Origin: Burkholderiaceae bacterium
Lineage (GTDB): Bacteria > Pseudomonadota > Gammaproteobacteria > Burkholderiales > Burkholderiaceae_C
Assembly (NCBI GenBank): GCA_030654805.1
Contig: JAURWR010000028.1
Span: 1 to 64,000 of the forward strand
Length of the DNA stretch: 64,000 nt
Reading direction: 5' to 3'
Numbering within the stretch: position 1 is the first letter of the stretch; each line of letters starts with the position of its first letter. The position numbers and the translations under genes were made by a program. Shown here piece after piece: positions 1 to 9,965 of the stretch. The notes beneath the pieces are model-generated. The model saw nothing but the letters and a program-made list of their open reading frames with translations. It was not told where the DNA came from and ran no database searches.

Positions 1-426
1 GAAAACCCGGACAAGGACATTTCGTTCTACATCAACTCGCCGGGCGGCTCGGTCAGTGCCGGCATGTCGATCTTCGACACCATGCAGTTCATCAAGCCGG
101 ATGTCTCCACGCTGTGCATGGGTATCGCTGCGAGCATGGGCGCCTTCCTGCTGGCTGCGGGTGCCAAGGGCAAGCGGTTCGCGTTGCCGAACTCGCGCGT
201 GATGATTCACCAGCCGTCCGGTGGCGCTCAGGGGCAGGCGACCGACATCGAGATTCAGGCGCGCGAAATCCTCAAACTGCGCGAAAGCCTGAACAACATC
301 CTCGCCGAGCGCACCGGCCAGCCGCTGGAAAAGATCCGTGCCGATTCGGAGCGTGACTACTTCATGTCGTCGGATGAGGCCAAGGACTACGGCCTGATCG
401 ACCAGGTGATTTCCAAGCGAACCTGA
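1..426 (+). CDS. clpP: ATP-dependent Clp protease proteolytic subunit, 5'-truncated by the window edge
   Basis: ClpP is the serine peptidase that forms the double-heptamer chamber fed by ClpX or ClpA in the cytosol. The reading frame is open from base 1, so the N-terminus lies outside the window and about 141 codons are present. The catalytic serine sits in GIAASMGAF, the histidine in MIHQPSGG and the aspartate in the ERDYFMS stretch, so the triad appears intact. The C-terminus ends normally with VISKRT. clpX follows 113 bases downstream on the same strand, but a strong intrinsic terminator lies between them, so the two may be only partly co-transcribed. Confidence 0.98.
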   Translation, partial: ENPDKDISFYINSPGGSVSAGMSIFDTMQFIKPDVSTLCMGIAASMGAFLLAAGAKGKRFALPNSRVMIHQPSGGAQGQATDIEIQAREILKLRESLNNILAERTGQPLEKIRADSERDYFMSSDEAKDYGLIDQVISKRT

Positions 427-455
427 CCTACCGCAGGGTTCGATCAGCGCAGCGA

Positions 456-493
456 ACGGGGCCTTTCTTCACGGCAAGGCCCCGTTTTCTTTT
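456..493 (+). terminator. Intrinsic terminator or attenuator between clpP and clpX
   Basis: A perfect 10-bp stem (456-465 with 476-485, ACGGGGCCTT pairing with AAGGCCCCGT) has a 10-base loop and is followed by the T-rich run TTTTCTTTTG. This has the form of a Rho-independent terminator. Its place inside the spacer suggests that clpP transcripts end here in part, with clpX also using its own promoter. Confidence 0.85.
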
Positions 494-497
494 GTTC

Positions 498-503
498 TAT
501 TAT
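498..503 (+). promoter_or_regulatory. Possible -10 element for clpX
   Basis: TATTAT, one mismatch from TATAAT, lies just after the clpP-clpX terminator and 37 bases before the clpX start. I see no good -35 at 16-18 bases upstream, where the terminator stem lies, so this is a weak call supported mainly by context. Confidence 0.3.
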
Positions 504-539
504 TCAGACAGCACTTTCGCTGACCGGTGGCACATTTCC

Positions 540-1808
540 ATGGCCGACAAAAAAGGCTCTTCGAGCGAAAAAGTCCTGTATTGCTCCTTCTGTGGCAAGA
601 GCCAGCACGAGGTGAAAAAGCTCATTGCAGGCCCGTCCGTTTTCATCTGCGATGAGTGCATTGAACTGTGCAACGACATCATCCGTGACGAAGTTCCGGC
701 TGAAAGCGCGGATGCGAAGGCGGCCAAGTCCGATCTGCCGATCCCGAGTGAAATCAAGTCCAGTCTCGATCAGTATGTGATCGGTCAGGAGCCTGCCAAA
801 CGCACCTTGGCGGTGGCGGTCTACAACCACTACAAGCGGCTCAAGCACATGAGCCGCAACAAGGACGATGTCGAGCTGTCCAAGAGCAATATCCTGCTGA
901 TCGGACCGACCGGTTCTGGCAAGACGTTGCTTGCTCAGACGCTGGCCCGCCTGCTGAATGTGCCGTTCGTGATCGCCGACGCCACCACGCTGACCGAGGC
1001 TGGCTATGTGGGTGAAGACGTCGAAAACATCATTCAGAAGCTGCTGCAAAACTGCAATTACGACGTCGAGAAGGCGCAACGCGGCATCGTCTACATCGAC
1101 GAGATCGACAAAATCTCGCGCAAGGCCGACAACCCGTCGATCACCCGCGACGTGTCTGGCGAGGGCGTTCAGCAGGCTCTGCTGAAGCTGGTCGAAGGCA
1201 CGATGGCCAGCGTTCCGCCTCAGGGCGGGCGCAAGCACCCGAACCAGGATTTCCTTCAGATCGACACCACGAACATCCTGTTCATCTGTGGTGGGGCGTT
1301 CGACGGTTTGGAAAAAGTCATCCAGAACCGCTCCGAGAAATCGGGCATCGGTTTCGGCGCCAATGTGAAGAGCAAGGTCGATCGCAAGGTCAGCGAGGTG
1401 TTCCGCGAAGCCGAACCCGAGGACCTGATCAAGTTCGGCCTGATCCCGGAATTGGTCGGACGACTGCCCGTGATGGCCACCCTCGGCGAATTGACCGAAG
1501 ACGCCATGGTGCAAATCCTGACCGAGCCGAAGAATGCATTGGTAAAGCAGTACCAGAAGCTCTTCAGCATGGACGGCGTCGAACTGGAAATCCGGCCGTC
1601 TGCCCTCACCGCCATCGCTCGCAAGGCTCTGGCCCGCAAGACGGGTGCTCGTGGGTTGCGCTCGATCATGGAGCAATCGCTCAATGACACCATGTTCGAA
1701 TTGCCGTCTTTCGAAGGCGTCGTGAAGGTGGTGATGGACGAGCACACCATCGAAGACGAAGCCAAGCCGCTGCTCGTTTATCGCGAGCAAGCCAAGGCCA
1801 GCGCCTGA
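540..1808 (+). CDS. clpX: ATP-dependent Clp protease ATP-binding subunit ClpX
   Basis: ClpX is the AAA+ unfoldase that recognises tagged substrates and threads them into ClpP. The 422-residue product has the N-terminal zinc-binding domain with Cys15, Cys18, Cys37 and Cys40, then Walker A (GPTGSGKT), the pore loop in [10 protein letters not shown], Walker B with YIDEIDKI, and a sensor region in the C-terminal small domain. The start is placed at the ATG giving [11 protein letters not shown], the usual ClpX N-terminus. An in-frame upstream start at 492 would add 16 residues that do not resemble the family. Length is typical. lon follows 93 bases downstream. Confidence 0.98.
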   Translation: MADKKGSSSEKVLYCSFCGKSQHEVKKLIAGPSVFICDECIELCNDIIRDEVPAESADAKAAKSDLPIPSEIKSSLDQYVIGQEPAKRTLAVAVYNHYKRLKHMSRNKDDVELSKSNILLIGPTGSGKTLLAQTLARLLNVPFVIADATTLTEAGYVGEDVENIIQKLLQNCNYDVEKAQRGIVYIDEIDKISRKADNPSITRDVSGEGVQQALLKLVEGTMASVPPQGGRKHPNQDFLQIDTTNILFICGGAFDGLEKVIQNRSEKSGIGFGANVKSKVDRKVSEVFREAEPEDLIKFGLIPELVGRLPVMATLGELTEDAMVQILTEPKNALVKQYQKLFSMDGVELEIRPSALTAIARKALARKTGARGLRSIMEQSLNDTMFELPSFEGVVKVVMDEHTIEDEAKPLLVYREQAKASA

Positions 1809-1850
1809 ACCATCCGGTCTGCTGCGGAGGTGACTTCCTTCGCGCGGTTC

Positions 1851-1878
1851 CTTGCAATCAAAAGCTCAAGCCCTAGAT
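1851..1878 (+). promoter_or_regulatory. Candidate heat-shock (sigma-32 type) promoter for lon
   Basis: CTTGCA at 1851-1856 and CCCTAGAT at 1871-1878 are separated by 14 bases. This resembles the RpoH consensus CTTGAA, 13-15 bases, CCCCATNT. lon is a classical RpoH target, which supports the call, but the -10 half has mismatches. The -10 half lies partly in an 8-bp inverted repeat (1865-1872 with 1880-1887). Confidence 0.5.
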
Positions 1879-1901
1879 AGGCTTGAGAAAGAGAGGTTTC
1901 C

Positions 1902-4331
<2,430 letters not shown>

Positions 4332-4365
4332 TGCGATTTAAGACGTCCACGCAGTGATTTCTATG

Positions 4366-4371
4366 TATACT
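4366..4371 (+). promoter_or_regulatory. -10 element for the tRNA cluster
   Basis: TATACT, one mismatch from TATAAT, lies 30 bases before the first tRNA, so transcription would start about 24 bases upstream of the mature 5' end. No convincing -35 is visible at the expected distance. Confidence 0.5.
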
Positions 4372-4401
4372 GCGAGACGCGATGTGCATCGCATCGCGAA
4401 T

Positions 4402-4477
<76 letters not shown>

Positions 4478-4485
4478 AGAAATAG

Positions 4486-4513
4486 AAAAAGGGAAGCATC
4501 AGCTTCCCTTTTT
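4486..4513 (+). terminator. Intrinsic terminator after tRNA-Gly
   Basis: The stem GGGAAGC/GCTTCCC with loop ATCA is flanked by AAAAA upstream and TTTTT downstream, so it can extend to 12 bp. It has classic intrinsic terminator form. Because it lies between tRNA-Gly and tRNA-Cys, it may also act as a partial terminator or a processing hairpin. Confidence 0.8.
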
Positions 4514-4537
4514 CGTCAAACGGTCGGGCACCCACAC

Positions 4538-4611
4538 GGCGCGGTAGCAAAGCGGTTATGCAGCGGATTGCAAATCCGCCCAGCCCAGTTCGACTCTGGG
4601 CCGCGCCTCCA
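4538..4611 (+). tRNA. tRNA-Cys (anticodon GCA)
   Basis: A 74-base cloverleaf. The acceptor GGCGCGG pairs with CCGCGCC, the anticodon stem CGGAT/ATCCG encloses an anticodon loop with GCA, the T-arm contains GTTCGACTC, and CCA is encoded at 4609-4611. Confidence 0.98.
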
Positions 4612-4620
4612 GTATTCTGC

Positions 4621-4646
4621 AAGCCTCGTCTCGTACGAGGCTTTTT
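4621..4646 (+). terminator. Terminator-like hairpin after tRNA-Cys
   Basis: A 9-bp stem AAGCCTCGT/ACGAGGCTT with loop CTCGT is followed by a short T run, CTTTTTCG. It starts 10 bases after the tRNA-Cys CCA end. Confidence 0.75.
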
Positions 4647-4653
4647 CGAGCGC

Positions 4654-4745
4654 GCCCGGGTGGTGAAATTGGTAGACACCGCAGACTTAAAATCTGCTGC
4701 TTAGCGTCAAGCGGCGTACCGGTTCGATTCCGGTCCCGGGCACCA
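4654..4745 (+). tRNA. tRNA-Leu (anticodon TAA)
   Basis: A 92-base class II tRNA including the encoded CCA. The acceptor GCCCGGG pairs with CCCGGGC, the anticodon stem GCAGA/TCTGC encloses loop CTTAAAA with anticodon TAA, a long variable arm follows, and the T-loop is GGTTCGATTCC. The variable arm is about five bases longer than that of E. coli tRNA-Leu(TAA). Confidence 0.97.
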
Positions 4746-4851
4746 TGCGTTCCACACAACGCACTCCCTCCTCGTTCAGCGCTCTGCGCACCACGGCTGG
4801 CGCTTTAAACTCGCTGTTTTCGTGGTCGCCGTGACCGCAGGAGTTCAGTGC

Positions 4852-5601
4852 ATGAAGGTGCTGGTGGCAGTCAAGCGTGTCGTTGACTACAACGTCAAGG
4901 TGCGCGTCAAGTCGGACGGCAGCGGTGTCGATCTGGCCAACGTCAAGATGAGCATGAATCCCTTCGATGAGATTGCCATCGAAGAAGCGGTCCGGCTGCG
5001 CGAGAAAGGCGTGGTCACCGAGATCATCGCGGTGTCGTGCGGCGTACTGGCCTGCCAGGAAACGCTGCGCACTGCGATGGCCATCGGCGCCGATCGCGCG
5101 ATCCTGGTCGAGACCGATGTCGAGTTGCAGCCGCTGGCGGTCGCCAAGCTGCTGAAGTCGCTGGTCGATCGCGAGCAACCGGGCCTGGTGATTCTCGGCA
5201 AGCAGGCCATCGACGACGATTGCAACCAGACCGGGCAGATGCTCGCCGCGCTGGGTGGTCTGCCGCAGGCCACCTTTGCGTCGAAGGTCGAGGTGGCCGA
5301 TGGATATGCGATGGTGACCCGCGAGGTCGACGGCGGCCTGGAAACGCTGAAGCTCACGTTGCCGGCCGTCATCACGACCGACCTGCGACTCAACGAGCCA
5401 CGCTATGTGACGTTGCCCAACATCATGAAAGCGAAGAAGAAGCCGCTCGAGGTGTTGAAGCCGGCCGATCTGGGCGTGGACGTGGCGCCCCGCATCAAGA
5501 CCCTGAAGGTCAGCGAGCCGCCCAAGCGCACCGCCGGTATCAAGGTGCCCGACGTGGCCACGCTGGTCTCCAAACTCAAGAATGAAGCGAAGGTGATTTG
5601 A
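4852..5601 (+). CDS. etfB: Electron transfer flavoprotein beta subunit
   Basis: EtfB pairs with EtfA to carry electrons from acyl-CoA dehydrogenases to ETF-ubiquinone oxidoreductase. The 249-residue product has the family N-terminus [14 protein letters not shown], the [11 protein letters not shown] region and the AMP-binding core. The start is set at the ATG after a CAGGAG ribosome-binding site. An upstream in-frame start at 4822 would add ten residues not expected in the family. The etfA start codon lies two bases after the stop, so the two subunits are surely co-translated. Confidence 0.97.
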   Translation: MKVLVAVKRVVDYNVKVRVKSDGSGVDLANVKMSMNPFDEIAIEEAVRLREKGVVTEIIAVSCGVLACQETLRTAMAIGADRAILVETDVELQPLAVAKLLKSLVDREQPGLVILGKQAIDDDCNQTGQMLAALGGLPQATFASKVEVADGYAMVTREVDGGLETLKLTLPAVITTDLRLNEPRYVTLPNIMKAKKKPLEVLKPADLGVDVAPRIKTLKVSEPPKRTAGIKVPDVATLVSKLKNEAKVI

Positions 5602-5602
5602 C

Positions 5603-6547
5603 ATGGCGACGCTGGTGATTGCCGAACACGACAACGCGTCGCTGAAGGGCGCAACCCTCAACACCGTGGCGGCGGCGCTGAAGATCGGTGGTGCCGTGGA
5701 CGTGCTGGTGGTCGGCCTTGATGCGGCTGCGGCCGCGCAGGCGGCCGCGCGCATTCCGGGCGTCGGCAAGGTGCTGCATGCGGAAGCCGCCGCGTTTCAG
5801 CATGGCTTGGCCGAGGCGGTCTCGGCCCAAGTGCTGACGCTGGTGTCGGCGCCTGGCAGCGTCTACTCGCACGTTCTCTTCGCAGCCACGGCGTCGGGCA
5901 AGAACATCGCACCGCGCGTTGCTGCACGTCTCGATGTGGCGCAGATTTCCGATATCACGAAAGTGGTCGGCGCCGACACCTTCGAGCGCCCGATCTATGC
6001 TGGCAACGCGATCGCCACGGTGCAGAGCGGGGATGCCGTCAAAGTCATCACCGTGCGCGCCACCGGCTTCGATCCGGTCGCAGGTGAGGGCGGTTCGGCG
6101 GCGGTCGAGGTGATTGCGCCGGTGGCCGATGCTGGCAAGTCCAGCTTCGTCGGCAGCGAGATCGCTCGCAACGACCGACCCGAACTGACCGCAGCCAAGA
6201 TCATCGTCAGCGGCGGCCGTGCGCTGGGCAGCGTCGAGAAATTCAACGAGGTGCTGACGCCGCTGGCCGACAAGCTGGGTGCCGCACTCGGCGCCAGCCG
6301 TGCGGCGGTCGATGCAGGCTATGCGCCGAATGACTGGCAGGTCGGTCAGACCGGCAAGATCGTCGCACCGCAGCTGTACGTGGCGGTCGGCATCAGCGGT
6401 GCGATCCAGCATCTGGCCGGCATGAAGGACAGCAAGGTGATCGTCGCGATCAACAAGGACGGCGAGGCGCCGATCTTCAGCGTCGCCGACTACGGACTCG
6501 AGGCCGATCTGTTCGTCGCCGTCCCTGCGCTGGTTGCCGCGCTGTAG
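5603..6547 (+). CDS. etfA: Electron transfer flavoprotein alpha subunit
   Basis: EtfA binds the redox-active FAD of the ETF heterodimer. The 314-residue product has the N-terminal ETF domain and the C-terminal FAD-binding domain, with the [11 protein letters not shown] and [16 protein letters not shown] motifs followed by [12 protein letters not shown]. It starts two bases after etfB stops. An acyl-CoA dehydrogenase, the likely electron donor, follows after a hairpin-containing spacer of 64 bases. Length is typical. Confidence 0.97.
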   Translation: MATLVIAEHDNASLKGATLNTVAAALKIGGAVDVLVVGLDAAAAAQAAARIPGVGKVLHAEAAAFQHGLAEAVSAQVLTLVSAPGSVYSHVLFAATASGKNIAPRVAARLDVAQISDITKVVGADTFERPIYAGNAIATVQSGDAVKVITVRATGFDPVAGEGGSAAVEVIAPVADAGKSSFVGSEIARNDRPELTAAKIIVSGGRALGSVEKFNEVLTPLADKLGAALGASRAAVDAGYAPNDWQVGQTGKIVAPQLYVAVGISGAIQHLAGMKDSKVIVAINKDGEAPIFSVADYGLEADLFVAVPALVAAL

Positions 6548-6561
6548 CCAGCCGATCTGAG

Positions 6562-6596
6562 TCACCCCGATGGCATCCGATGCCATCAGCGGGTGA
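6562..6596 (+). other. Intercistronic hairpin between etfA and the acyl-CoA dehydrogenase gene
   Basis: An inner 8-bp stem, GATGGCAT/ATGCCATC with loop CCG, is extended by an outer 6-bp stem, TCACCC/GGGTGA, across a small internal loop. There is no T run, so it is not an intrinsic terminator. It ends five bases before the AAGGAG ribosome-binding site of the next gene and could stabilise or separate the mRNA segments. Confidence 0.65.
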
Positions 6597-6611
6597 TGCA
6601 AAGGAGTCCTC

Positions 6612-8420
6612 ATGAGCTACGTCGCACCAGTCAAGGACATGCTGTTCTGCATGAAGGAACTGGCGGGGCTGGAAGCTCTGACCAGGCTGCCGGGCTTCGA
6701 AGACGCCGGCGTCGATACGGCCGAGGCGGTGCTTACTGAGGCCGCACGTTACTGCAGTGAGGTGGTCGCGCCGCTGAATGCTGAAAGCGACAGGCATCCC
6801 CCGGTGTGGCGCAGCGGCGCCGTCAGCACCGCTGCTGGCTTCAAGCGGGCATTTCGGCAGTACGTGGAAGGTGGCTGGCAGGGATTGCAGCACCCTGTCG
6901 AGTTCGGCGGGCAGGGTCTGCCCAAGACGATCGCCGCAGCCTGTTCCGAGATGCTCAACAGCGCGAGCCTCAGCTTCGCGCTGTGCCCACTGCTCACCGA
7001 TGGCGCCATCGAGGCGCTGCTGACCGCCGGCAGCCCCGAACAGCGCAGCTTCTTCCTTCCGAAGATGATCGACGGCACCTGGACCGGCACGATGAACCTG
7101 ACCGAGCCGCAGGCGGGCTCCGATCTGGCGATGGTGCGGACGAAAGCCGTTCCGCAGGGTGATGGGACCTACCGCATCAGCGGGCAGAAGATCTATATCA
7201 CTTACGGCGAGCACGATTTGGCCGAGAACATCTTGCACCTCGTGCTCGCGCGCACCCCCGACGCGCCGCCTGGGGTCAAGGGCATCAGCCTGTTCCTGTG
7301 CCCGAAGTACCTCGTCGAGCCCGATGGCTCCCTCGGACCACGCAACGACGTCTACTGCGCGTCGATCGAGCACAAGCTCGGCATCAAGGCGAGCCCGACT
7401 GCGGTGCTGGTGTTTGGCGACGATCAGGGCAAGGTGGGTGCCGGAGCCCTCGCGCAGCTGATTGGCGAGGAAAACCGCGGTCTCGAATACATGTTCGTGA
7501 TGATGAACGCCGCGCGCTTCTCGGTCGGTGTCCAGGGTATCGGCGTCGCCGAGCGGGCTTACCAGCGCGCAGTGGCCTACGCGCGTGACCGCGTGCAGAG
7601 CCGGCCTGTCGGTGGCTCGCTGCCCACTGGCGCGACCATCATCCATCACCCCGACGTCAAACGCATGCTGATGACCATGCGCGCCCACATCGAAGGGTGT
7701 CGTGCGCTGGCCTGTGTATCGGCAGCGGCATTCGACCAATCCCATCACCACCCCGATGCCGTGGTTCGCCAGGCCAGCCAGGCGTTCCATGAGTTCACCG
7801 TGCCGCTGGTGAAGGGCTTCAGCACCGAGATGAGTATCGAGGTCACCAGTCTTGGCATTCAGGTGCACGGCGGCATGGGCTACATCGAGGAAACCGGCGC
7901 TGCGCAGCACTTCCGCGATTCCCGAATCCTGGCCATCTACGAGGGCACCACCGCGATCCAGGCCAACGACCTGGTCGGGCGCAAGACGCTGCGTGACGGT
8001 GGTGCCACCGCGCGAGCTGTCGCGCAACAGATCGCTGACACGGAGCGTGAGCTGGCTGACAGGACAAGCCCAGCCGCGAAGGCGATGCACCGGAACCTGC
8101 ACGCCGCGCGCTGCGCGTTCGTCGAGGTGGTCGATTTCGTCGTGGCCCACACCCGGTCGATGCCAGCGACGGTGTACGCCGGCTCGGTGCCCTACCTGAT
8201 GCTGGCGGGCAAGGTGCTTGCGGGCTGGCAACTGGCCCGCGCCTTGGTGATTGCCGAGAACCAACTGGCACAAGGAAGCGGCGACGAGCCTTTCCTGCAG
8301 GCCAAGATCGCGACCGCCCGCTTCTTCGCCGAGCACATCCTGAGCACGGTGCCGGGCATGCGCGACGCGATCGTCAACGGCGCCGACAGCGTCAATGGGT
8401 TGGCGGTCGACTCGTTTTGA
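6612..8420 (+). CDS. Acyl-CoA dehydrogenase, long C-terminally extended type
   Basis: This flavoenzyme oxidises an acyl-CoA to the enoyl-CoA and passes electrons to ETF. The 602-residue product is longer than the 380-400 residues of classical short and medium chain enzymes and matches the extended class that includes DmdC-like and FadE5-like proteins. Visible features are the FAD/substrate region MNLTEPQAGSDLA and the catalytic glutamate Glu444 in IYEGTTAIQA, then a C-terminal helical domain. AAGGAG lies at ideal spacing before the ATG. The position directly after etfBA indicates a dedicated acyl-CoA oxidation unit. The acyl substrate cannot be told from sequence. Confidence 0.92.
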   Translation: MSYVAPVKDMLFCMKELAGLEALTRLPGFEDAGVDTAEAVLTEAARYCSEVVAPLNAESDRHPPVWRSGAVSTAAGFKRAFRQYVEGGWQGLQHPVEFGGQGLPKTIAAACSEMLNSASLSFALCPLLTDGAIEALLTAGSPEQRSFFLPKMIDGTWTGTMNLTEPQAGSDLAMVRTKAVPQGDGTYRISGQKIYITYGEHDLAENILHLVLARTPDAPPGVKGISLFLCPKYLVEPDGSLGPRNDVYCASIEHKLGIKASPTAVLVFGDDQGKVGAGALAQLIGEENRGLEYMFVMMNAARFSVGVQGIGVAERAYQRAVAYARDRVQSRPVGGSLPTGATIIHHPDVKRMLMTMRAHIEGCRALACVSAAAFDQSHHHPDAVVRQASQAFHEFTVPLVKGFSTEMSIEVTSLGIQVHGGMGYIEETGAAQHFRDSRILAIYEGTTAIQANDLVGRKTLRDGGATARAVAQQIADTERELADRTSPAAKAMHRNLHAARCAFVEVVDFVVAHTRSMPATVYAGSVPYLMLAGKVLAGWQLARALVIAENQLAQGSGDEPFLQAKIATARFFAEHILSTVPGMRDAIVNGADSVNGLAVDSF

Positions 8421-9385
8421 GTACGCCCCGGTTTCCTTTTCCCGAGATTCTGCGGAACCTGCCGTTGCCGATCATCGGCGCGCCGTTGTTCATCATCAGC
8501 CATCCGCAATTGGTGATCGCGCAGTGTCAGGCCGGCGTGGTCGGTTCGATGCCGGCGCTGAACGCCCGTCCCGCGTCGCAGCTCGACGACTGGCTGGCCG
8601 AGATCACCGAAACGCTGGCGGCCTACAACGCCGCGCATCCGCAGCAACCGGCGGCACCGTTCGCGATCAACCAGATCGTCCACAAGAGCAACGACCGGCT
8701 GGCGCACGACATGGCCTTGTGCGTCAAGTACAAGGTGCCGATCGTCATCACCTCGCTCGGCGCGCGCACCGAGATCAACGACGCCGCCCACAGCTACGGT
8801 GGCGTCGTGCTGCACGACATCATCAACAATGCCTTTGCGCGCAAGGCGATCGAGAAGGGCGCCGACGGCCTGATCGCGGTGGCCGCCGGGGCGGGCGGTC
8901 ATGCGGGGGTGAAGAGCCCGTTCGCGCTGATCCAGGAGATCCGCGAGTGGTTCGATGGCCCGGTGGCATTGAGTGGGTCGATCGCCACCGGTGGTGCCGT
9001 GCTCGCTGCCCAGGCCTTGGGTGCCGACTTCGCCTACATCGGTTCGGCCTTCATCGCGACCGACGAAGCAAGGGCATCCCCGGCCTACAAGCAGATGATC
9101 GTCGACAGTTCGAGTGACGACATCGTCTACAGCAACCTCTTTACCGGCGTTCACGGCAACTACCTGAAAGGCTCGATCCGGCAAGCTGGCTTCGATCCGG
9201 ATGCCTTGCCGGCCGGCGACCCGAGCACGATGAACTTCGGCGCTGACGCTGCAAAGGCCTGGAAGGACATCTGGGGCAGCGGGCAGGGCATCGGTGCGGT
9301 GAAGCAGGTGCAACCGGTGCGCCAACTGGTTGCGCGCTTGCAGGCTGAGTATGTGCAGGCCCGTGCGCGGCTGGCGCTGGCCTGA
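8417..9385 (+). CDS. Nitronate monooxygenase / 2-nitropropane dioxygenase family flavoprotein
   Basis: FMN-dependent TIM-barrel enzymes of this family oxidise alkyl nitronates; other members are enoyl reductase-like. The 322-residue product begins with the family substrate-pocket region LPIIGAPLFIISHPQLV and contains the GAGGHAG motif with the probable catalytic histidine near residue 162, followed by the phosphate-binding SGSIATGGA and GADFAYIGSAFIAT strands. The only plausible start is a TTG that overlaps the stop of the acyl-CoA dehydrogenase (TTGA), which implies translational coupling and low initiation. The coupling suggests a role in the same oxidation pathway, but this is inference. 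Confidence 0.85.
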   Translation: MSTPRFPFPEILRNLPLPIIGAPLFIISHPQLVIAQCQAGVVGSMPALNARPASQLDDWLAEITETLAAYNAAHPQQPAAPFAINQIVHKSNDRLAHDMALCVKYKVPIVITSLGARTEINDAAHSYGGVVLHDIINNAFARKAIEKGADGLIAVAAGAGGHAGVKSPFALIQEIREWFDGPVALSGSIATGGAVLAAQALGADFAYIGSAFIATDEARASPAYKQMIVDSSSDDIVYSNLFTGVHGNYLKGSIRQAGFDPDALPAGDPSTMNFGADAAKAWKDIWGSGQGIGAVKQVQPVRQLVARLQAEYVQARARLALA

Positions 9386-9395
9386 TCGGCCGAAA

Positions 9396-9716
9396 TCAGT
9401 CGACCAGTTCGGCGTCCGAGTCGCAGCCGGAACCGGCGGAGATCAGACGACGAGCCACGGCCGACAAGGCCATGTTCAGCCAGTGGTGGTCGAGTCCCAG
9501 GTAGCGACCGGGCGAGCTGACCATCCCGCAGACGTAGCGCCGATCGGTGTCGTGCCATTGCAGTGCGCGGCAAGTGCCACGGCGCCGCCCGGTCACGAGC
9601 ACGCCGACCGGGCAGGGCTCTGCCGCGCAGCACACGCCGCAGCCATTGCAGGCGCCTCCCCAGGCCGGCTTGTCCGGTGCGTCGGGGTGGATGGGTATGG
9701 TCTGGAGTGCCGGCAT
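9396..9716 (-). CDS. Small cysteine-rich protein, possible Fe-S or zinc binding
   Basis: This is a 106-residue uncharacterised protein. Seven cysteines fall at residues 23, 26, 29, 30, 35, 49 and 63 in the pattern C-x2-C-x2-CC-x4-C-x13-C-x13-C, reminiscent of YkgJ-type metal-cluster proteins. It has no signal peptide and no membrane segment. The start is set at the ATG giving MPALQTIPIHP; a start 20 codons upstream is possible but looks less natural. It converges on the nitronate monooxygenase gene with a 10-base gap and diverges from sucA. Function unknown; metal binding is inferred from the cysteine pattern only. Confidence 0.75.
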   Translation of the reverse strand: MPALQTIPIHPDAPDKPAWGGACNGCGVCCAAEPCPVGVLVTGRRRGTCRALQWHDTDRRYVCGMVSSPGRYLGLDHHWLNMALSAVARRLISAGSGCDSDAELVD

Positions 9717-9965
9717 GCCGATCCGGTTATCGCTGTTCTTGCACCTGGCTGACGGGCTGATCAGCGACCGCAACACCGTCCATTCCTTGGTTCTCGCCGC
9801 TCGACCCCGGTGTTAGGATCGCTGTCGTGACTTGAATGGTCCTTCCCGTCCCCTCAGCTGTTTTGCAGCTCAGTCGGGTCGCTTGTCCGCCCACCGGTGC
9901 AGCCGGGTCGCGGAAGGTTTTTTAACCCACTATCGCGCTGGAAACCGGCGCATGAGGTGAGCGAG

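Noticed and set aside
9813-9819. TTAGGAT as a -10 element for sucA
   Set aside because: No acceptable -35 at 16-18 bases and a distance of about 147 bases to the start codon; mentioned with sucA but not called as a feature.
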